A DNA stretch of 64,000 nucleotides, from positions 26,949,730-27,013,729 of the forward strand of contig OY997592.1 in assembly GCA_963921825.1 (NCBI GenBank), in the 5' to 3' direction. The notes beneath the pieces are model-generated. The model was not told the origin of the DNA. It worked only from the letters and a program-made list of their open reading frames with translations, and searched no databases. Below are positions 9,830 through 20,918 of this stretch, one piece after another. Both the position numbers and the translations under genes were made by a program. Every line of letters starts with the position of its first letter. Position 1 is the first letter of the stretch. The stretch is from Erodium maritimum (taxonomy: Eukaryota > Streptophyta > Magnoliopsida > Geraniales > Geraniaceae).

Positions 9830-10568
9830 CGAGGTTTCATACCTCGGTATGTACGTCAATTAGGTGGGGGGAGTTGACTTATTAAGAGTCCCGTCGTGCG
9901 TGGGTTGCGCAAGTCGGAAACCGTGTGTAGACCCGTAGTGACATGAGTCTTGTTTGTTGTTGTGTGTATGTGCAGTACCGTGGTTACTGGCATAATGTTT
10001 GTGTGTTGCTGCGTGAAACGTTTTTAAACTGTCGCGACTCGACTCAGGAGTTCTCCTGTAGTTGAACGTGACGGTGCTGATATCAAGTGGGTACAATGTA
10101 GTTCGAGGACGCCTGGACCGGGTTGTAACTACGTGATTTCAAAAATGAGGTTTTATAATGAAAAGGAGAAAGTTTTAAAATTGGTTGGCCCTATGGGCGT
10201 GCGTTTTGTAAGTTGGTTGGCCCTGTGGGCGTGTGTTTAAATTTGTTGGCCCGGTGGGCGTGTTTTGTAATTGGTTGGCCTTGTCTTCTTGTGATCGAGG
10301 TTGGGTGACTTGAATTTGTTTGTGAGTCGTGTGCAGTTTGTGTGTTGTTATTGAATGGCGTTGTTCACGATTGTGTCGGGTCATGTCGAGGTCTCCCTTA
10401 CGTGAGCGAGTAATTGAGCTGTTAATAGCTTGAGCAGTGTGGCGTTTTAGTAACGAGTACGCTAGAGTAGGCGTAGGCGATGTGAACGCTAGTATATTGA
10501 GCACGTCGTCGTTGTATAAGTTCGTAAACTAAGCGTTTGCTTGTGTCCATGCAGAGGATACCGGCTAC
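9830..10568 (+). other. T1 untranslated leader with GGCC-rich repeats
   Basis: No coding frame. 10179-10290 holds about four units of about 30 bp based on TTGGTTGGCCC..TGGGCGTG. The homologous stretch in T2 (40598-40795) has about six units. The leader runs to the gag ATG at 10569. Confidence 0.7.
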
Positions 10569-10748
10569 ATGGCACGTGGCAGAAGAGGACGATCAGTTGT
10601 GACACCGGGACGGGCACCCACACGTGGCAGGAGGGGACGGTCAGCTGGGGCACCGGGACGGATGCCCACCGTCGAACCCGCTGAGTCCATGGAAGCCCAG
10701 GGTACTCCCGTCGGGGAGGATAGGAGGAACGACGCAGGACCATCTGCG
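10569..10748 (+). pseudogene. gag: T1 gag, N-terminal part (interrupted by A1)
   Basis: The ATG at 10569 opens MARGRRGRSVV, matching the T2 gag start. The encoded 60 residues are an arginine/glycine-rich basic tail with three RGR-type repeats. The frame is cut at codon 60 by A1 at 10749 and resumes after 19183 with TPSVPPV. Gag would form the particle and bind RNA. Confidence 0.9.
10744..10748. repeat. A1 target-site duplication, left (CTGCG)
   Basis: CTGCG here and at 19179-19183, directly outside the A1 LTRs. Removing A1 and one copy restores the T1 gag frame. Confidence 0.97.
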
Positions 10749-12424
10749 TGTTAGTGTTAGTGCCCGTAGTTCAATCCTAAATGTCCAAATGTATATATCA
10801 TCGTTAGCAATAAAATTAAAGCGGCTTTATATTACTTATGTGTTGGAGTAATATATCGATGTGTGCTCTGATCTATGCCCACCATGCGAATAGAACCATA
10901 GATCGAGATAGATCATACTCGATGGGTCCCTAGTCAACAAAGCTTCACTAGAAGCGACTAGTATGAAAGATGGCTCTTTATGGCTTACGTTCTGTTAGTC
11001 ATTGGAATGGGATTCCGGAGTCTGATCATAGATATCATGTGGGACATGATATTGGACGACCCGCCCTGAATATGTGCCATAGATTAAGTCATGAACATAT
11101 TCAGTGTTGTAGCTTGTCATGTATCCTTAGACCAAGGAGTCTTTGTGATCGCTATGTAGTCAACAACTGAGTTTGACCTGAGCCTAACGTTGTCCGTAAC
11201 AGGGCTTCCATAACGGCCAGGATTGGCTTGGGGACGGGCTACATGAGTGACACGAAAGACGGCTAAGGGATTTATCCCTCATACTAAGGTATGGGAAAGA
11301 TATCGGTTCTCGGCCACTTGATCGAGAGTGACTGGAAGAATAGCATGGCCATGCACATGATACTGGGTATCATATCTTCAGTCATCTCACATATCAAGGA
11401 ACGGTGATTGAGAATAATAAGGATGACGGCTCTATGCCTTATCTCAATCAGGATATCGGAGATAAAAGGATAATGACAGGGACGACGGAAAGGTTAGAAT
11501 CGATTGGTTCGATTCGCTATGTAGTGTCAGGCAATACTAAAGTATCGTTAGTTGCCACTTATATAGGATAAAGTAAAATGGGATTTTACGTTGATCTATC
11601 GACATGCATAGACCTAAGGGTCACACCGAAGGATGAAACTCATTGACACATTTATGGAGAATGGCCAAAAGAGAGTTGTCTCGGGACATGACCAAAACTG
11701 GGTTTTGGGTCATGTGCCCGTAAGTGAATAGGACATTACGGATCAAGACAAGGCTTGGAGTCTAGGGATTGATCGCGTTGGATAATGTTGGACATTTCCG
11801 GTATGAAAGGCTTGGAGGCGATGAGCACGTCACGGGACCTCGTTGGGAATGGCCATGGGCCATGTTCCAAGAGGCCCATGAAAGGCCCATGCAACCAAGG
11901 CCCATGGAACTAATTAATCAAGTCTTGATTAATTAGTACTAAGTAAGCAAGACAAGGATTAAGGTGTTGGTGATTCACCACCTAACCCATCTTGTCTTGC
12001 CATACTTAGCACCATGCTTGTCTTACTTCACACCATGCTTCACACCTTACTTGTCCTTGATGGTTGTTGATGGTTTAAGTCATCTTTTTCCTACAACAAA
12101 TCACAAGACAAGAATAGAAACACAACTTCTCTCCCTCTCACACTACAATTTCGAGTTTGGCACTTTTCCCCCCTCTTGTTGTGTTCTTGAGTCATCTAAA
12201 GAAGAACTACGTGGCTTTGATTCCAATTGGATACGTAGGCGTCTTGGAGACTCAAGCCGATCATCGTTTCTTTGGTGTTCTCTTCCTTTTCTTGAACTAG
12301 TTGGTAAGGAAACATCCATATTGTTTATTCTCTTGTGTATCTAATATTTGGTAGTGTTCTATGACATGGTCTCGAGTTATTTCCGCTGCAAGTATGTGTT
12401 CATACCCTCCATCGAGACCCAACA
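10749..12424 (+). repeat. A1 5' LTR
   Basis: TGTTAGTGTTAG to GAGACCCAACA. It carries a hairpin at 11686-11715 (ACATGACCAAAAC, loop TGG, GTTTTGGGTCATGT) and a near-perfect palindrome at 11910-11936 (CTAATTAATCAAG, one T, and the reverse complement). Reading frames of 66 and 126 codons in the LTR recur only because the LTR is repeated. Confidence 0.97.
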
Positions 12425-12425
12425 G

Positions 12426-12438
12426 TGGTATCAGAGCC
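12426..12438 (+). promoter_or_regulatory. A1 primer-binding site
   Basis: TGGTATCAGAGCC one base after the LTR, complementary to the 3' end of plant initiator tRNA-Met. Fully conserved here, in contrast to the damaged genes. Confidence 0.9.
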
Positions 12439-13970
12439 GTGCTACCTTCGGGATTCACAAGAGAACTTTCGGTTTTGCTTGCTAGTTTCGGTTTTGCATG
12501 TTAATTTGCTAAATTGTTTGATAACATGTTTTAAATTCTTGTTTATGGGTTTAATGCATGAAAAATGAATTTTTGAAAAGTTTATCAAATCTGGAATTTT
12601 TGAAAAAAATTTGATTTTTCGGGTCTCGGGAGCGGGACTCTCGAGGAGCCGAAACCGGGACCGAACGGGGCTCCGTTGGACGGAGCTAGGCCAAGCATGA
12701 CCATTGGATGGTCAATATGCCGAGCTAAACCGTTTTGTTAGTCATGACGAGTTTGGAACCGTCTTGATGAACTCAAAAATCAAATGTTCAAAAGTTTCAA
12801 TTTTGAACGGTTTCGATAAACCGAGTATCAAAAAATTTCGAAACTTGGCAATTAATTAAAACCGGAAAATCACATGATGTTTGATAACATGCTTGTTTGA
12901 TAACACGATGTGTGATGTGATGTTAGCATGGTGTACATAATAGCCCCGAGCTCAATTTAATTATTTATCGCTTTTCACGGCCTGCGAGCCGTTAGTGTTA
13001 GCGTGTAATTGTTCTTTCAAGGTGTGGTCATCGAACCACTTGTTTGTAATATTTATTTATTCCCGACCTGCGAGTCGTGTATTAAATTGTAATATTTTAC
13101 TCAAGATGAAGAAAGGGCGAAAAGGTCATTTGGTGGCTTTTCGGGTGTTGGCATCGGCTTGGAGTCGATGGAGCTCAAGAAGCTAGTGGGAGTTAGTTTA
13201 GGGGGCTATTATGTGCATATTTATCGCTTTATGCTTGGTTTAGTTTATGCATGATTAATTCTATGTGTTTTAGAATTGCATGCTTAACTTTATTTACCGA
13301 GCATATCATCTCACATGCAAAGATAAAATTGGAATTTTAATCCTTGTGTGTGAGCCCTTAGAATCGTCATTACATTGGATGTAGTTGACGGGTTCGAAGG
13401 AAGAATTACATTGGATGTAATTTGAGGCATCATTGCATTTGGAATGTAGTTGATGTGCTCATCGCATCTAGGATGTGTCAAAGTTTTAAACACAACCGGA
13501 CAAGTAAAAACGGGTCATGTCTGATACCTCCCAATTATCAACACCTTACTACCTCCCCGTCCTATGGGTGTCGTGCGCATTAGCGGAGCATCCATGGGAA
13601 AGCGGGGTAGTAGGTTTGGACGACATATGTGGGTGTCGTGCGCATTAGCGGAGCACCTACATAGTGACGGGCCATAGTTGAAAATTGGTGGACCCGACTA
13701 CGATTCTCAGCCTGAGGTTGAGCTAGGGTAACAGATAGGGTAAGCCGTGTACATAAGTGCATACCCTAGCCAAGAGTCACATTGGATGTGATTGGATGGA
13801 GTCCTACCTACATAGCTCGATTAAGTGGTGAGCATTAGTTCAGCTTAATCGAGTGAATCAAGGATCTTGGTTTCAGATTCTAAAGGTTTAGAATCGATTG
13901 TTGGTGTTTAAGCTTGATCTTCATAAAATTTATTCAGTTTACTGATTGAATTTTATCTGTTGTAGATCAA
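12439..13970 (+). other. A1 untranslated leader with repeated TTGGA-loop hairpins
   Basis: 1.5 kb without a credible ORF, between the primer site and the gag ATG. At 13369-13475 and 13777-13791 it has several small hairpins, two perfect: ATTACATTGGATGTAAT (13405-13421) and TCACATTGGATGTGA (13777-13791), sharing the loop TTGGA. Related hairpins are near 13369 and 13433. Retrotransposon packaging and dimerisation signals usually sit in this interval. Confidence 0.7.
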
Positions 13971-14485
13971 ATGGCAAATTCAGCGAACATTAATAGTTTG
14001 TCATTAAAAACCATTCTTGACAGGGTCAAGCTAAATGGGACAAACTATTTGGACTGGTACAGAATTTTGAGGATAGTCCTCAAGTCTGAACGCAAATAAT
14101 ATGTCCTTGACAAGGCTGTCTCTAAGACCATATCAGAGTTACATGAAGTGTCATTAACTGCTGAGAAGAATATCTCAAGGATCTGGGATCCAAGGATATT
14201 CTGATCGTCAACAAGGGAATTGGAAGTGGCATGGGCTGGGCCCATGCGCACTTGGCAGGAAAGATGAGACACCTGAGAATGTCTGCTTCTACTGCCAACA
14301 GCCTGGTCATTGGAACCGGGATTACAGGAAGTTCACGGCTGATCTGAAGAAGGGCAGTGGGACTGCGCCTTCATCAAATAGCCTGGATGATCTGAAGAAG
14401 GGCAGTAAGACTGCGCCTTCATCAGGAAACCTGGATGATCTAAGGAAGGGCGGTGGGACCGTGCCTTCAATCGGTATTAACTCTA
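13971..14485 (+). pseudogene. gag: A1 gag with the core domain deleted
   Basis: The ATG at 13971 gives MANSANINSLSLKTIL, then LNGTNYLDWYRILRIV, a normal copia gag N-terminus, with a TAA at 14097-14099. YVLDKAV is joined almost directly to SKTISELHEV, whereas relic A0 retains about 380 bp of gag core here. A frame change leads to the zinc knuckle at 14284-14325, where the last cysteine of CX2CX4HX4C is Tyr. Three 16-residue repeats follow. The core deletion, the Tyr and the frame change are shared with A2 and A3. Confidence 0.88.
14341..14484 (+). repeat. Three 48-bp in-frame repeats in A1 gag
   Basis: Units 14341-14388, 14389-14436 and 14437-14484 each encode a DLKKGSGTAPSS-like 16-residue module. 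Equivalent triplets are in A2 (31160-31303) and A3 (about 58836-58965, minus). Confidence 0.92.
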
Positions 14486-14499
14486 TAGAGCTACATCTC

Positions 14500-15830
14500 T
14501 CTACTTCCAAAGATTCATGGGTATTAGATACCATGATTGAATCTCACACATGCACTAATATATGGTGGCTGAAAGTAGGAGAGATTTGGAAAGCACGATA
14601 TGGACCTCAGAGTTGTGGCAACTGCTGTAGGATCCATGAGTCTTGCTTTGCCAAGAGGCCTTGTCTTAGTATTGTATAATGTATATTGCATACCTACTTT
14701 TAGTAGGAATATTATATCTGTATCCGTGTTTGACAAGGAAGGATATAATGTTAATATTGGAAATGGAGTTTTCAATGTTCTATGCAATGATATGTTTTAT
14801 ATACCAGTACTGACATGGTTGGAGGATTGTACATATTAGATATGGGTAACAATGCCTCAAGTTCTATATATTCCGTTAATACCAAGAGGTCTAAATCCAA
14901 CGATTTAAACCTAACTCTGTTATGGCACTGTCATTTGGGTCGCATAAACAAGAAGCGCCTATCAGCACTTCAGAAGTGCAGGCTTTCAGGTTCATTCGAA
15001 TTCCATTCGATCGATAGGTGCAAGGTTTGTTTGATGGGAAAAATGACTAAAGTGCCCTTTATCGATCGCGATGAAAGGGCGGGTGAATTATTGGGGCTGA
15101 TACACTCGAATGTGTTTAGACCAATAAGTTCACTTTCCAGGAGGGGTTTTAGCTACTTTATCACATTTACTGATGATTACAGTAAATATGGTTATGTCTA
15201 TTCGGTGAGACATAAGTCTGAAGCTTTTGATAAATTCAAAGAGTTTAAGACTATAGTAGAAAACCAGCTCGACAAAGGTATTAAGGCACTTCGATTGGAT
15301 CGAGGTGGAAAATACTTGACCACAGAGTTATTAGATCATCTAAGACAGAATGAGATCCTTTTGGAATGGACTCCTCCTAGGTCACTGTAGTTGAAAGGTG
15401 TAGCCAAACGGAGAAATCGGACATTGTTAGACAATGGTCTGTTCCATGATTAGTTGGACTGATCTCCCAATCTCTTTTAGGGGTTTTGCTCTAGAGACGA
15501 CCGCATTCATAGTGAATCGGGCTTCGACGAATGGTGTGGAAGGGACACCATTTTAAAAAATGGTACGGGATGATGCCCGCTTTGTCCTTCCTAAAGATTT
15601 GTGGTTGCGAGGCTTATGTGAAACATTTGGTTTCGACTAAGCTCGAACCAAGATCTGAGATATGCACCTTCGTGTGGTATCCCAAAGCAACAAGGGGATA
15701 CTATTTCTACAATCCTAGTGAGAACATGGTGTTCGTCGCTTGGGGTGGGGTCTTTATGGAAAAGAAGTTTTGTTTCCAAAGACGTCATTAGGAGGACTGT
15801 GCATCTCGAAGAAATTCAGGATAGTACAGA
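14500..15830 (+). pseudogene. pol: A1 protease and integrase remnant
   Basis: Protease: SWVLDTMIESH at about 14515-14550, with the catalytic D-T-G glycine replaced. GAG-pre-integrase: LLWHCHLGRINKKRLSAL (about 14917-14970) with a C..C pair near 15022. Integrase core: the first Asp is Asn (IHSNV, about 15101), then DDYSKYGY and LRLDRGGKYL; the catalytic Glu position is Lys (GVAKRRNRTL, about 15397). A TAG at about 15388 and a frameshift near 15435 follow. A connection region reads to 15789 (ICGCEAYVKHL, WGGVFMEKKFC). Confidence 0.88.
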
Positions 15831-15919
15831 TCTGTCTAAACCAATTGACAACCCAGTAGAAAGGAGCCAGAGATTGTCGTAGAGTGAGAACCAATTCCTG
15901 TTACAATTCCGGAAGGTCC

Positions 15920-17480
15920 AAGGCGATTTGAAAGGGTCAATCTTCCACCTCCAAGATATGGTATCCGGAGGTGACAATGAAGTCATGGTGGATCACGATG
16001 ATCCAGCCACCTTTCAAGAAGTCGTGGATGGGCCCGACTCCGAGTTATGGCTGGGAGCCATGAGGGAGGAAATGCAATCCATGTCGGACAACCGAGTCTG
16101 GGAACCGGTTGATCCCATCAATGGTGTGAGGTCCATAGGATGCAAATGGATCTTCAAGGTGAAGATGGACATGGACGGCAACCCTCTGACCTACAAAGCT
16201 CAACTGGTGGCGAAAGGTTATAGGCAGATCCAATGGATTGACTATGAGGAAACCTTCTCCTTAGTGGCTATGGTCAAAATCGATCCAAATTCTTCTTGAC
16301 ATAACTGCGTATCATAATTACGAGATATGGCAAGTGGATGTCAAAACCGCTTTCCTAAATGGAAATTTGACTGAGTACGTTTGTATGTCTCGGCCCAAAG
16401 GTTTTGACGATCCGAAGAATAAAGGAAAGATTTATAAGTTGTTGAAATCCATTTATGGATTGAAACGAACTTCTCGGAGTTGGATCCTTCGTTTTGATGA
16501 AGCTGTAATTGGATTTGGCTTAATCAAGAATGAGGATGAATCTTGCGTTTATAAGAAGGCTAGTGGGAGCAATATTACCTTTCTGGTTCTCATTGAAAAC
16601 GACATCCCAACCTTGCACGAGACTAAAGCTTGGTTGAGGAAGTGTTTTTCAATAAAGGACTTAGGTGATGCTTCTCATATCTTAAGGATTAAGATATGTA
16701 GAGATCGCACCAAGAGGGTCTTGGATTTAAGTCAGGGAACCTATGTGAACAAGGCATTGAGTAGGTTCTTAATGCTCGATTCAAAGAAAGGACTCTTACC
16801 CACTAGTCATGGCATTCATCTCAGCAAGACTCAGTGTCCTAAGACACCTGATGAGCTAAAAAGGATGATGAGAATCCTATGCGCCTGGGGGCAGGATCGA
16901 TCATATATGCCATGACATGTATGAGACCAGACGTCTCGTAAGCCTTATGTTGTACCAGTAGACATCATTCTAACCCGGGGGAAAGATGATGCTGAACTAG
17001 TCGTCGAAGGATGAGTAGACGCTAGTTTTCCAAGACAAATCCAGATGACTTTAGAAGTCAATCAGGATATGTGTTTACGCTGAATGACAGAGCTTTAGCT
17101 GGGAGAGCGTAAAGCAAGATATCATTGCCGAATCTACGACAGAGGCCAAGTACATGGATGCTGCAGAGGCAGCTAAGGAGGCTATGTGGATTTGGAAATT
17201 CATGGCAGGGCTGGGTGTAATTAAAAACCCATCCAGCCCGGTGAATCCATCTTGCGACAACACAAGGGTCATTGCGCAGGCTAAAAGCCTAGATCGTATA
17301 ACAAATCCGAACATGTACTGCGGCGTATCCACCTCATCAGATAAATACTGAACTGAGGTGAAGTGAAGATAACCGATATTGCAACAGATGATAACATAGC
17401 CAACCCTTTGACTAAGGCAGTGTCACTGCCTGAACATGTTAGACATGTAAAGTCGATGGGGACATATTGGAGTTTAGATT
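15920..17480 (+). pseudogene. pol: A1 reverse transcriptase (YVDD deleted) and RNase H remnant
   Basis: RT starts with TFQEVVDGPDSELWLGAM and CKWIFKVKMDMDG (to 16299), then MDVKTAFLNGNL from 16334 and LLKSIYGLKR. At about 16580-16600 the reading is TFLVLIENDIPT; relic A0 has TFLVLYVDGILVIGNDIPT, so seven residues including the catalytic YVDD box are missing in frame. The thumb runs to 16915, then broken RNase H (GYVFTLNDRA, STTEAKYMDAAEAAKEAMWIW-like) to about 17460. Confidence 0.9.
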
Positions 17481-17491
17481 GGAACTAGGGC

Positions 17492-17502
17492 AAGTGGGAG
17501 AT
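17492..17502 (+). promoter_or_regulatory. A1 polypurine tract
   Basis: AAGTGGGAGAT directly before the 3' LTR. Identical in A2 and A3 despite decayed coding sequence. Confidence 0.88.
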
Positions 17503-19178
17503 TGTTAGTCTTAGTGCCCGTAGTTCAATCCTAAATGTCCAAATGTATATATCATCGTTAGCAATAAAATTAAAGCGGCTTTATATTACTTATGTGTTGG
17601 AGTAATATATCGATGTGTGCTCTGATCTATGCCCACCATGCGAATAGAACCATAGATCGAGATAGATCACACTCGATGGGTCCCTAGTCAACAAAGCTTC
17701 ACTAGAAGCGACTAGTATGAAAGATGGCTCTTTATGGCTTACGTTCTGTTAGTCATTGGAATGGGATTCCGGAGTCTGATCATAGATATCATGTGGGACA
17801 TGATATTGGACGACCCGCCCTGAATATGTGCCATAGATTAAGTCATGAACATATTCAGTGTTGTAGCTTGTCATGTATCCTTAGACCAAGGAGTCTTTGT
17901 GATCGCTATGTAGTCAACAACTGAGTTTGACCTGAGCCTAACGTTGTCCGTAACATGGCTTCCATAACGGGCAGGATTGGCTTGGGGACGGGCTACATGA
18001 GTGACACGAAAGACGGCTAAGGGATTTATCCCTCATACTAAGGTATGGGAAAGATATCGGTTCTCGGCCACTTGATCGAGAGTGACTGGAAGAATAGCAT
18101 GGCCATGCACATGATACTGGGTATCATATCTTCAGTCATCTCACATATCAAGGAACGGTGATTGAGAATAATAAGGATGACGGCTCTATGCCTTATCTCA
18201 ATCAGGATATCGGAGATAAAAGGATAATGACAGGGACGACGGAAAGGTTAGAATCGATTGGTTCGAATCGCTATGTAGTGTCAGGCAATACTAAAGTCTC
18301 GTTAGTTGCCACTTATATAGGATAAAGTAAAATGGGATTTTACGTTGATCTATCGACATGCATAGACCTAAGGGTCACACCGAAGGATGAAACTCATTGA
18401 CACATTTATGGAGAATGGCCAAAAGAGAGTTGTCTCGGGACATGACCAAAACTGGGTTTTGGGTCATGTGCCCGTAAGTGAATAGGACATTACGGATCAA
18501 GACAAGGCTTGGAGTCTTGGGATTGATCGCGTTGGATAATGTTGGACATTTCCGGTATGGAAGGCTTGGAGGCGATGAGCACGTCACGGGACCTCATTGG
18601 GAATGGCCATGGGCCATGTTCCAAGAGGCCCATGAAAGGCCCATGCAACCAAGGCCCATGGAACTAATTAATCAAGTCTTGATTAATTAGTACTAAGTAA
18701 GCAAGACAAGGATTAAGGTGTTGGTGATTCACCACCTAACCCATCTTGTCTTGCCATACTTAGTACCATGCTTGTCTTACTTCACACCATGCTTCACACC
18801 TTACTTGTCCTTGATGGTTGTTGATGGTTTAAGTCATCTTTTTCCTACAACAAATCACAAGACAAGAATAGAAACACAACTTCTCTCCCTCTCACACTAC
18901 AATTTCGAGTTTGGCACTTTTCCCCCCTCTTGTTGTGTTCTTGAGTCATCTAAAGAAGAACTACGTGGCTTTGATTCCAATTGGATACGTAGGCGTCTTA
19001 GAGACTCAAGCCGATCATCGTTTCTTTGGTGTTCTCTTCCTTTTCTTGAACTAGTTGGTAAGGAAACATCTATATTGTTTATTCTCTTGTGTATCTAATA
19101 TTTGGTAGTGTTCTATGACATGGTCTCGAGTTATTTCCGCTGCAAGTATGTGTTCATACCCTCCATCGAGACCCAACA
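17503..19178 (+). repeat. A1 3' LTR
   Basis: 1676 bp, the same length as the 5' LTR. Carries the same internal hairpin and the 27-bp palindrome (18664-18690). Confidence 0.97.
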
Positions 19179-19183
19179 CTGCG

Positions 19184-20250
19184 GGCACGCCCAGCGTCCC
19201 ACCGGTCGTAGACCTGCCCACTGCGACCGCTCTAGACGAGCTGACCCGGATCGTGCAGAGCTTGGTGGCGATCATCGCCCGTAGGGAGTCTGCATCGCCA
19301 GCTCCGGAGACAGCAACCGTTCTAGCGAGGCCCGTTCAGGCCGAAGGCCATACAGCCCGGACACTGCTGGATTTCCTGAAGCTGGGTATACCTACGTTCG
19401 TCGGGGAATCGAACCCCGACATAGCTGAGAGATGGCTGGAGCAGGTCACTCGGGACCTGGACACGTCAGGCATCGAGGACGGTCACACAAGGTGTCCTTT
19501 GCAGCTCATCAGCTGAGGGACAGCGCCTACCACTGGTGGGGGCGCGTACGGGACAGAGTCGGGGATGACTGTAGTATCTTCGTGACGGTCTTTCTGGAGC
19601 ATTATTTCCCCGAGTCGGCCAGGGTGGACCGACATCAGCAGTTCCTGGAACTGCAACAGGACAGGGCGTCAGTGGCAGAGTATGAGGCCAGATTCACGGC
19701 CCTAACCCGATTTGCACCATAAATGGTGGCGACAGAGCGGAACCGTTGCCAGCGGTTCGAGGCGGGGCTGAGGCTGATGATTCGGGATCGAGTCCTCGCC
19801 CTGAGGTTGCGGGTTTACCCAGAGCTCGTAGACACTGCAGCGACAGTGGAGTAGGGTCTCCGAGAGGCAGCGAGGACCCGTGAGGTTCGGCAGCGACCGA
19901 ACAGTGTTGCGGGACCGTCTGAGTCCCGAGATCCGAGGAGGCAGAGGACTCCAAGGTTCTTTCGGCCACAGGCTCAGCAGGGCGGAGCGAGACAGATGGA
20001 GTTGGTGGCGTCAGTAGGGCCAATCGCTTCAGAGAGGGGGCCGGTATGTTATATCTGCAGACAGCCACGCCACATGTGGCGAGAGTTTCCGATAGGAGGA
20101 GGGCCCACGTCACCACCAGTGGTCAGACAGACGGACCAGGAAGGGGACTGAGGTGCGATGGTGCCAGGTGCCACCAGTGCGGCCGGTTTGGACACCTAGT
20201 TAGGGCGTGCCCTGAGCGGGGCAGGGAGACGTCGGTGCATCGATTGTAGT
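19184..20250 (+). pseudogene. gag: T1 gag, C-terminal part
   Basis: Continues the frame from 10748: TPSVPPV, DELTRIVQSLVAII, then the retrotransposon gag domain (LLDFLKLGIPTFVGE, WLEQVTRDL). A frameshift near 19485-19495 changes to HQLRDSAYHWWGRV. Stops follow at 19720-19722 and 19852-19854. The first zinc knuckle has lost its last cysteine (CYICRQPRHMWREF). The second is intact, CHQCGRFGHLVRAC at about 20169-20210, but in another frame. T2 is the better-preserved relative. Confidence 0.88.
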
Positions 20251-20379
20251 TTTCGAACATAGTGCAGTTACCCCGGGCTCGCCAGCATCAGAGTTAGCCG
20301 TCGAGGTTCTCGTAGCCGTCCACGAGCGCGCCAGTTCCGAGACAGCAGTAGAGGTCTGGATAGCCAGCAGTCAGTGCGT

Positions 20380-20918
20380 CAGGTCAGATGCAGCAGGCGT
20401 CATAGGGTAGAGTGTACGCAGTTACCGACTCCCGGGCCACAGGATCCACTACCTATCGTGAGACCATTCAGGGTACGTGTTTACTGTATCATTTGTGGGC
20501 GTTATTTTTATTTGATACTGGGGCGTCGCGCTCGTTTATTTCGTCGAGTTGTGCTGAGAGGTTGGGGCAGGGTTTAGAGCCGTTGAGTCCACCCCTGTGT
20601 CTGGACACCCCAGTTGGGGGTGATGTGATGTTGACTAGGGTCTGTCGTGCCTGCGAAATTAGAGTCGCAGACTGTCCTTGCCCTAGTGACCTTCTCGTGC
20701 TGGGAATGACGACCTTTGACGTAATCCTGGGAATGGATTGGCTGGCGAAGTACCGAGCCAATATCGACTACTATAGGCGACGAGTGACAGTGTCAGCAGG
20801 CAACACGAAGGTTTCGTGTATTCGGGGTAGTAAGAGCGGGGTTCTCCTGTCGGCGTTGTCCGCAGTGGAGGAAGTATCGGTCGTGCAGAGCCGAGAGTTA
20901 CCACGAGTGGTATGCTAG
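20380..20918 (+). pseudogene. pol: T1 aspartic protease region
   Basis: Open from about 20412. LFDTGASRSFIS (about 20508-20545) is an intact retroviral-type DTG active site, and TTFDVILGMDWL (about 20710-20745) is the downstream hydrophobic block. The frame ends at TAG 20916-20918, and the same frame then continues as [14 protein letters not shown], so this is one premature stop in the pol polyprotein. The protease would cut Gag-Pol into mature proteins. Confidence 0.88.

Larger units (their letters stand above)
10749..19178 (+). mobile_element. A1: young, defective Angela/TAR-like Ty1/copia element
   Basis: 8430 bp. Both LTRs are exactly 1676 bp and differ at about a dozen positions by eye, with a perfect 5-bp TSD, so insertion is recent. 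The 5.08-kb interior has a long leader, a deleted gag, and protease, integrase, reverse-transcriptase and RNase H remnants with several catalytic lesions shared with A2 and A3. LTR length, PBS and the RT wording (MDVKTAFLNGNL, LLKSIYGLKR) resemble the Angela/TAR branch. It cannot encode its own machinery. Confidence 0.95.

Noticed and set aside
10970-11170. 66-codon ORF (MALYGLRSVSHW...) repeated in the A-family LTRs at 10970, 17724, 34528, 55420 and 63469
   Set aside because: It recurs because the LTR recurs. Most differences between copies change the amino acid, it is truncated in the A2 5' LTR, and no domain or context supports a protein.
11964-12344. 126-codon ORF at the end of the A1 LTRs (also 18718-19098)
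   Set aside because: Low-complexity sequence in a non-coding LTR region; not preserved in the A2 or A3 LTRs.
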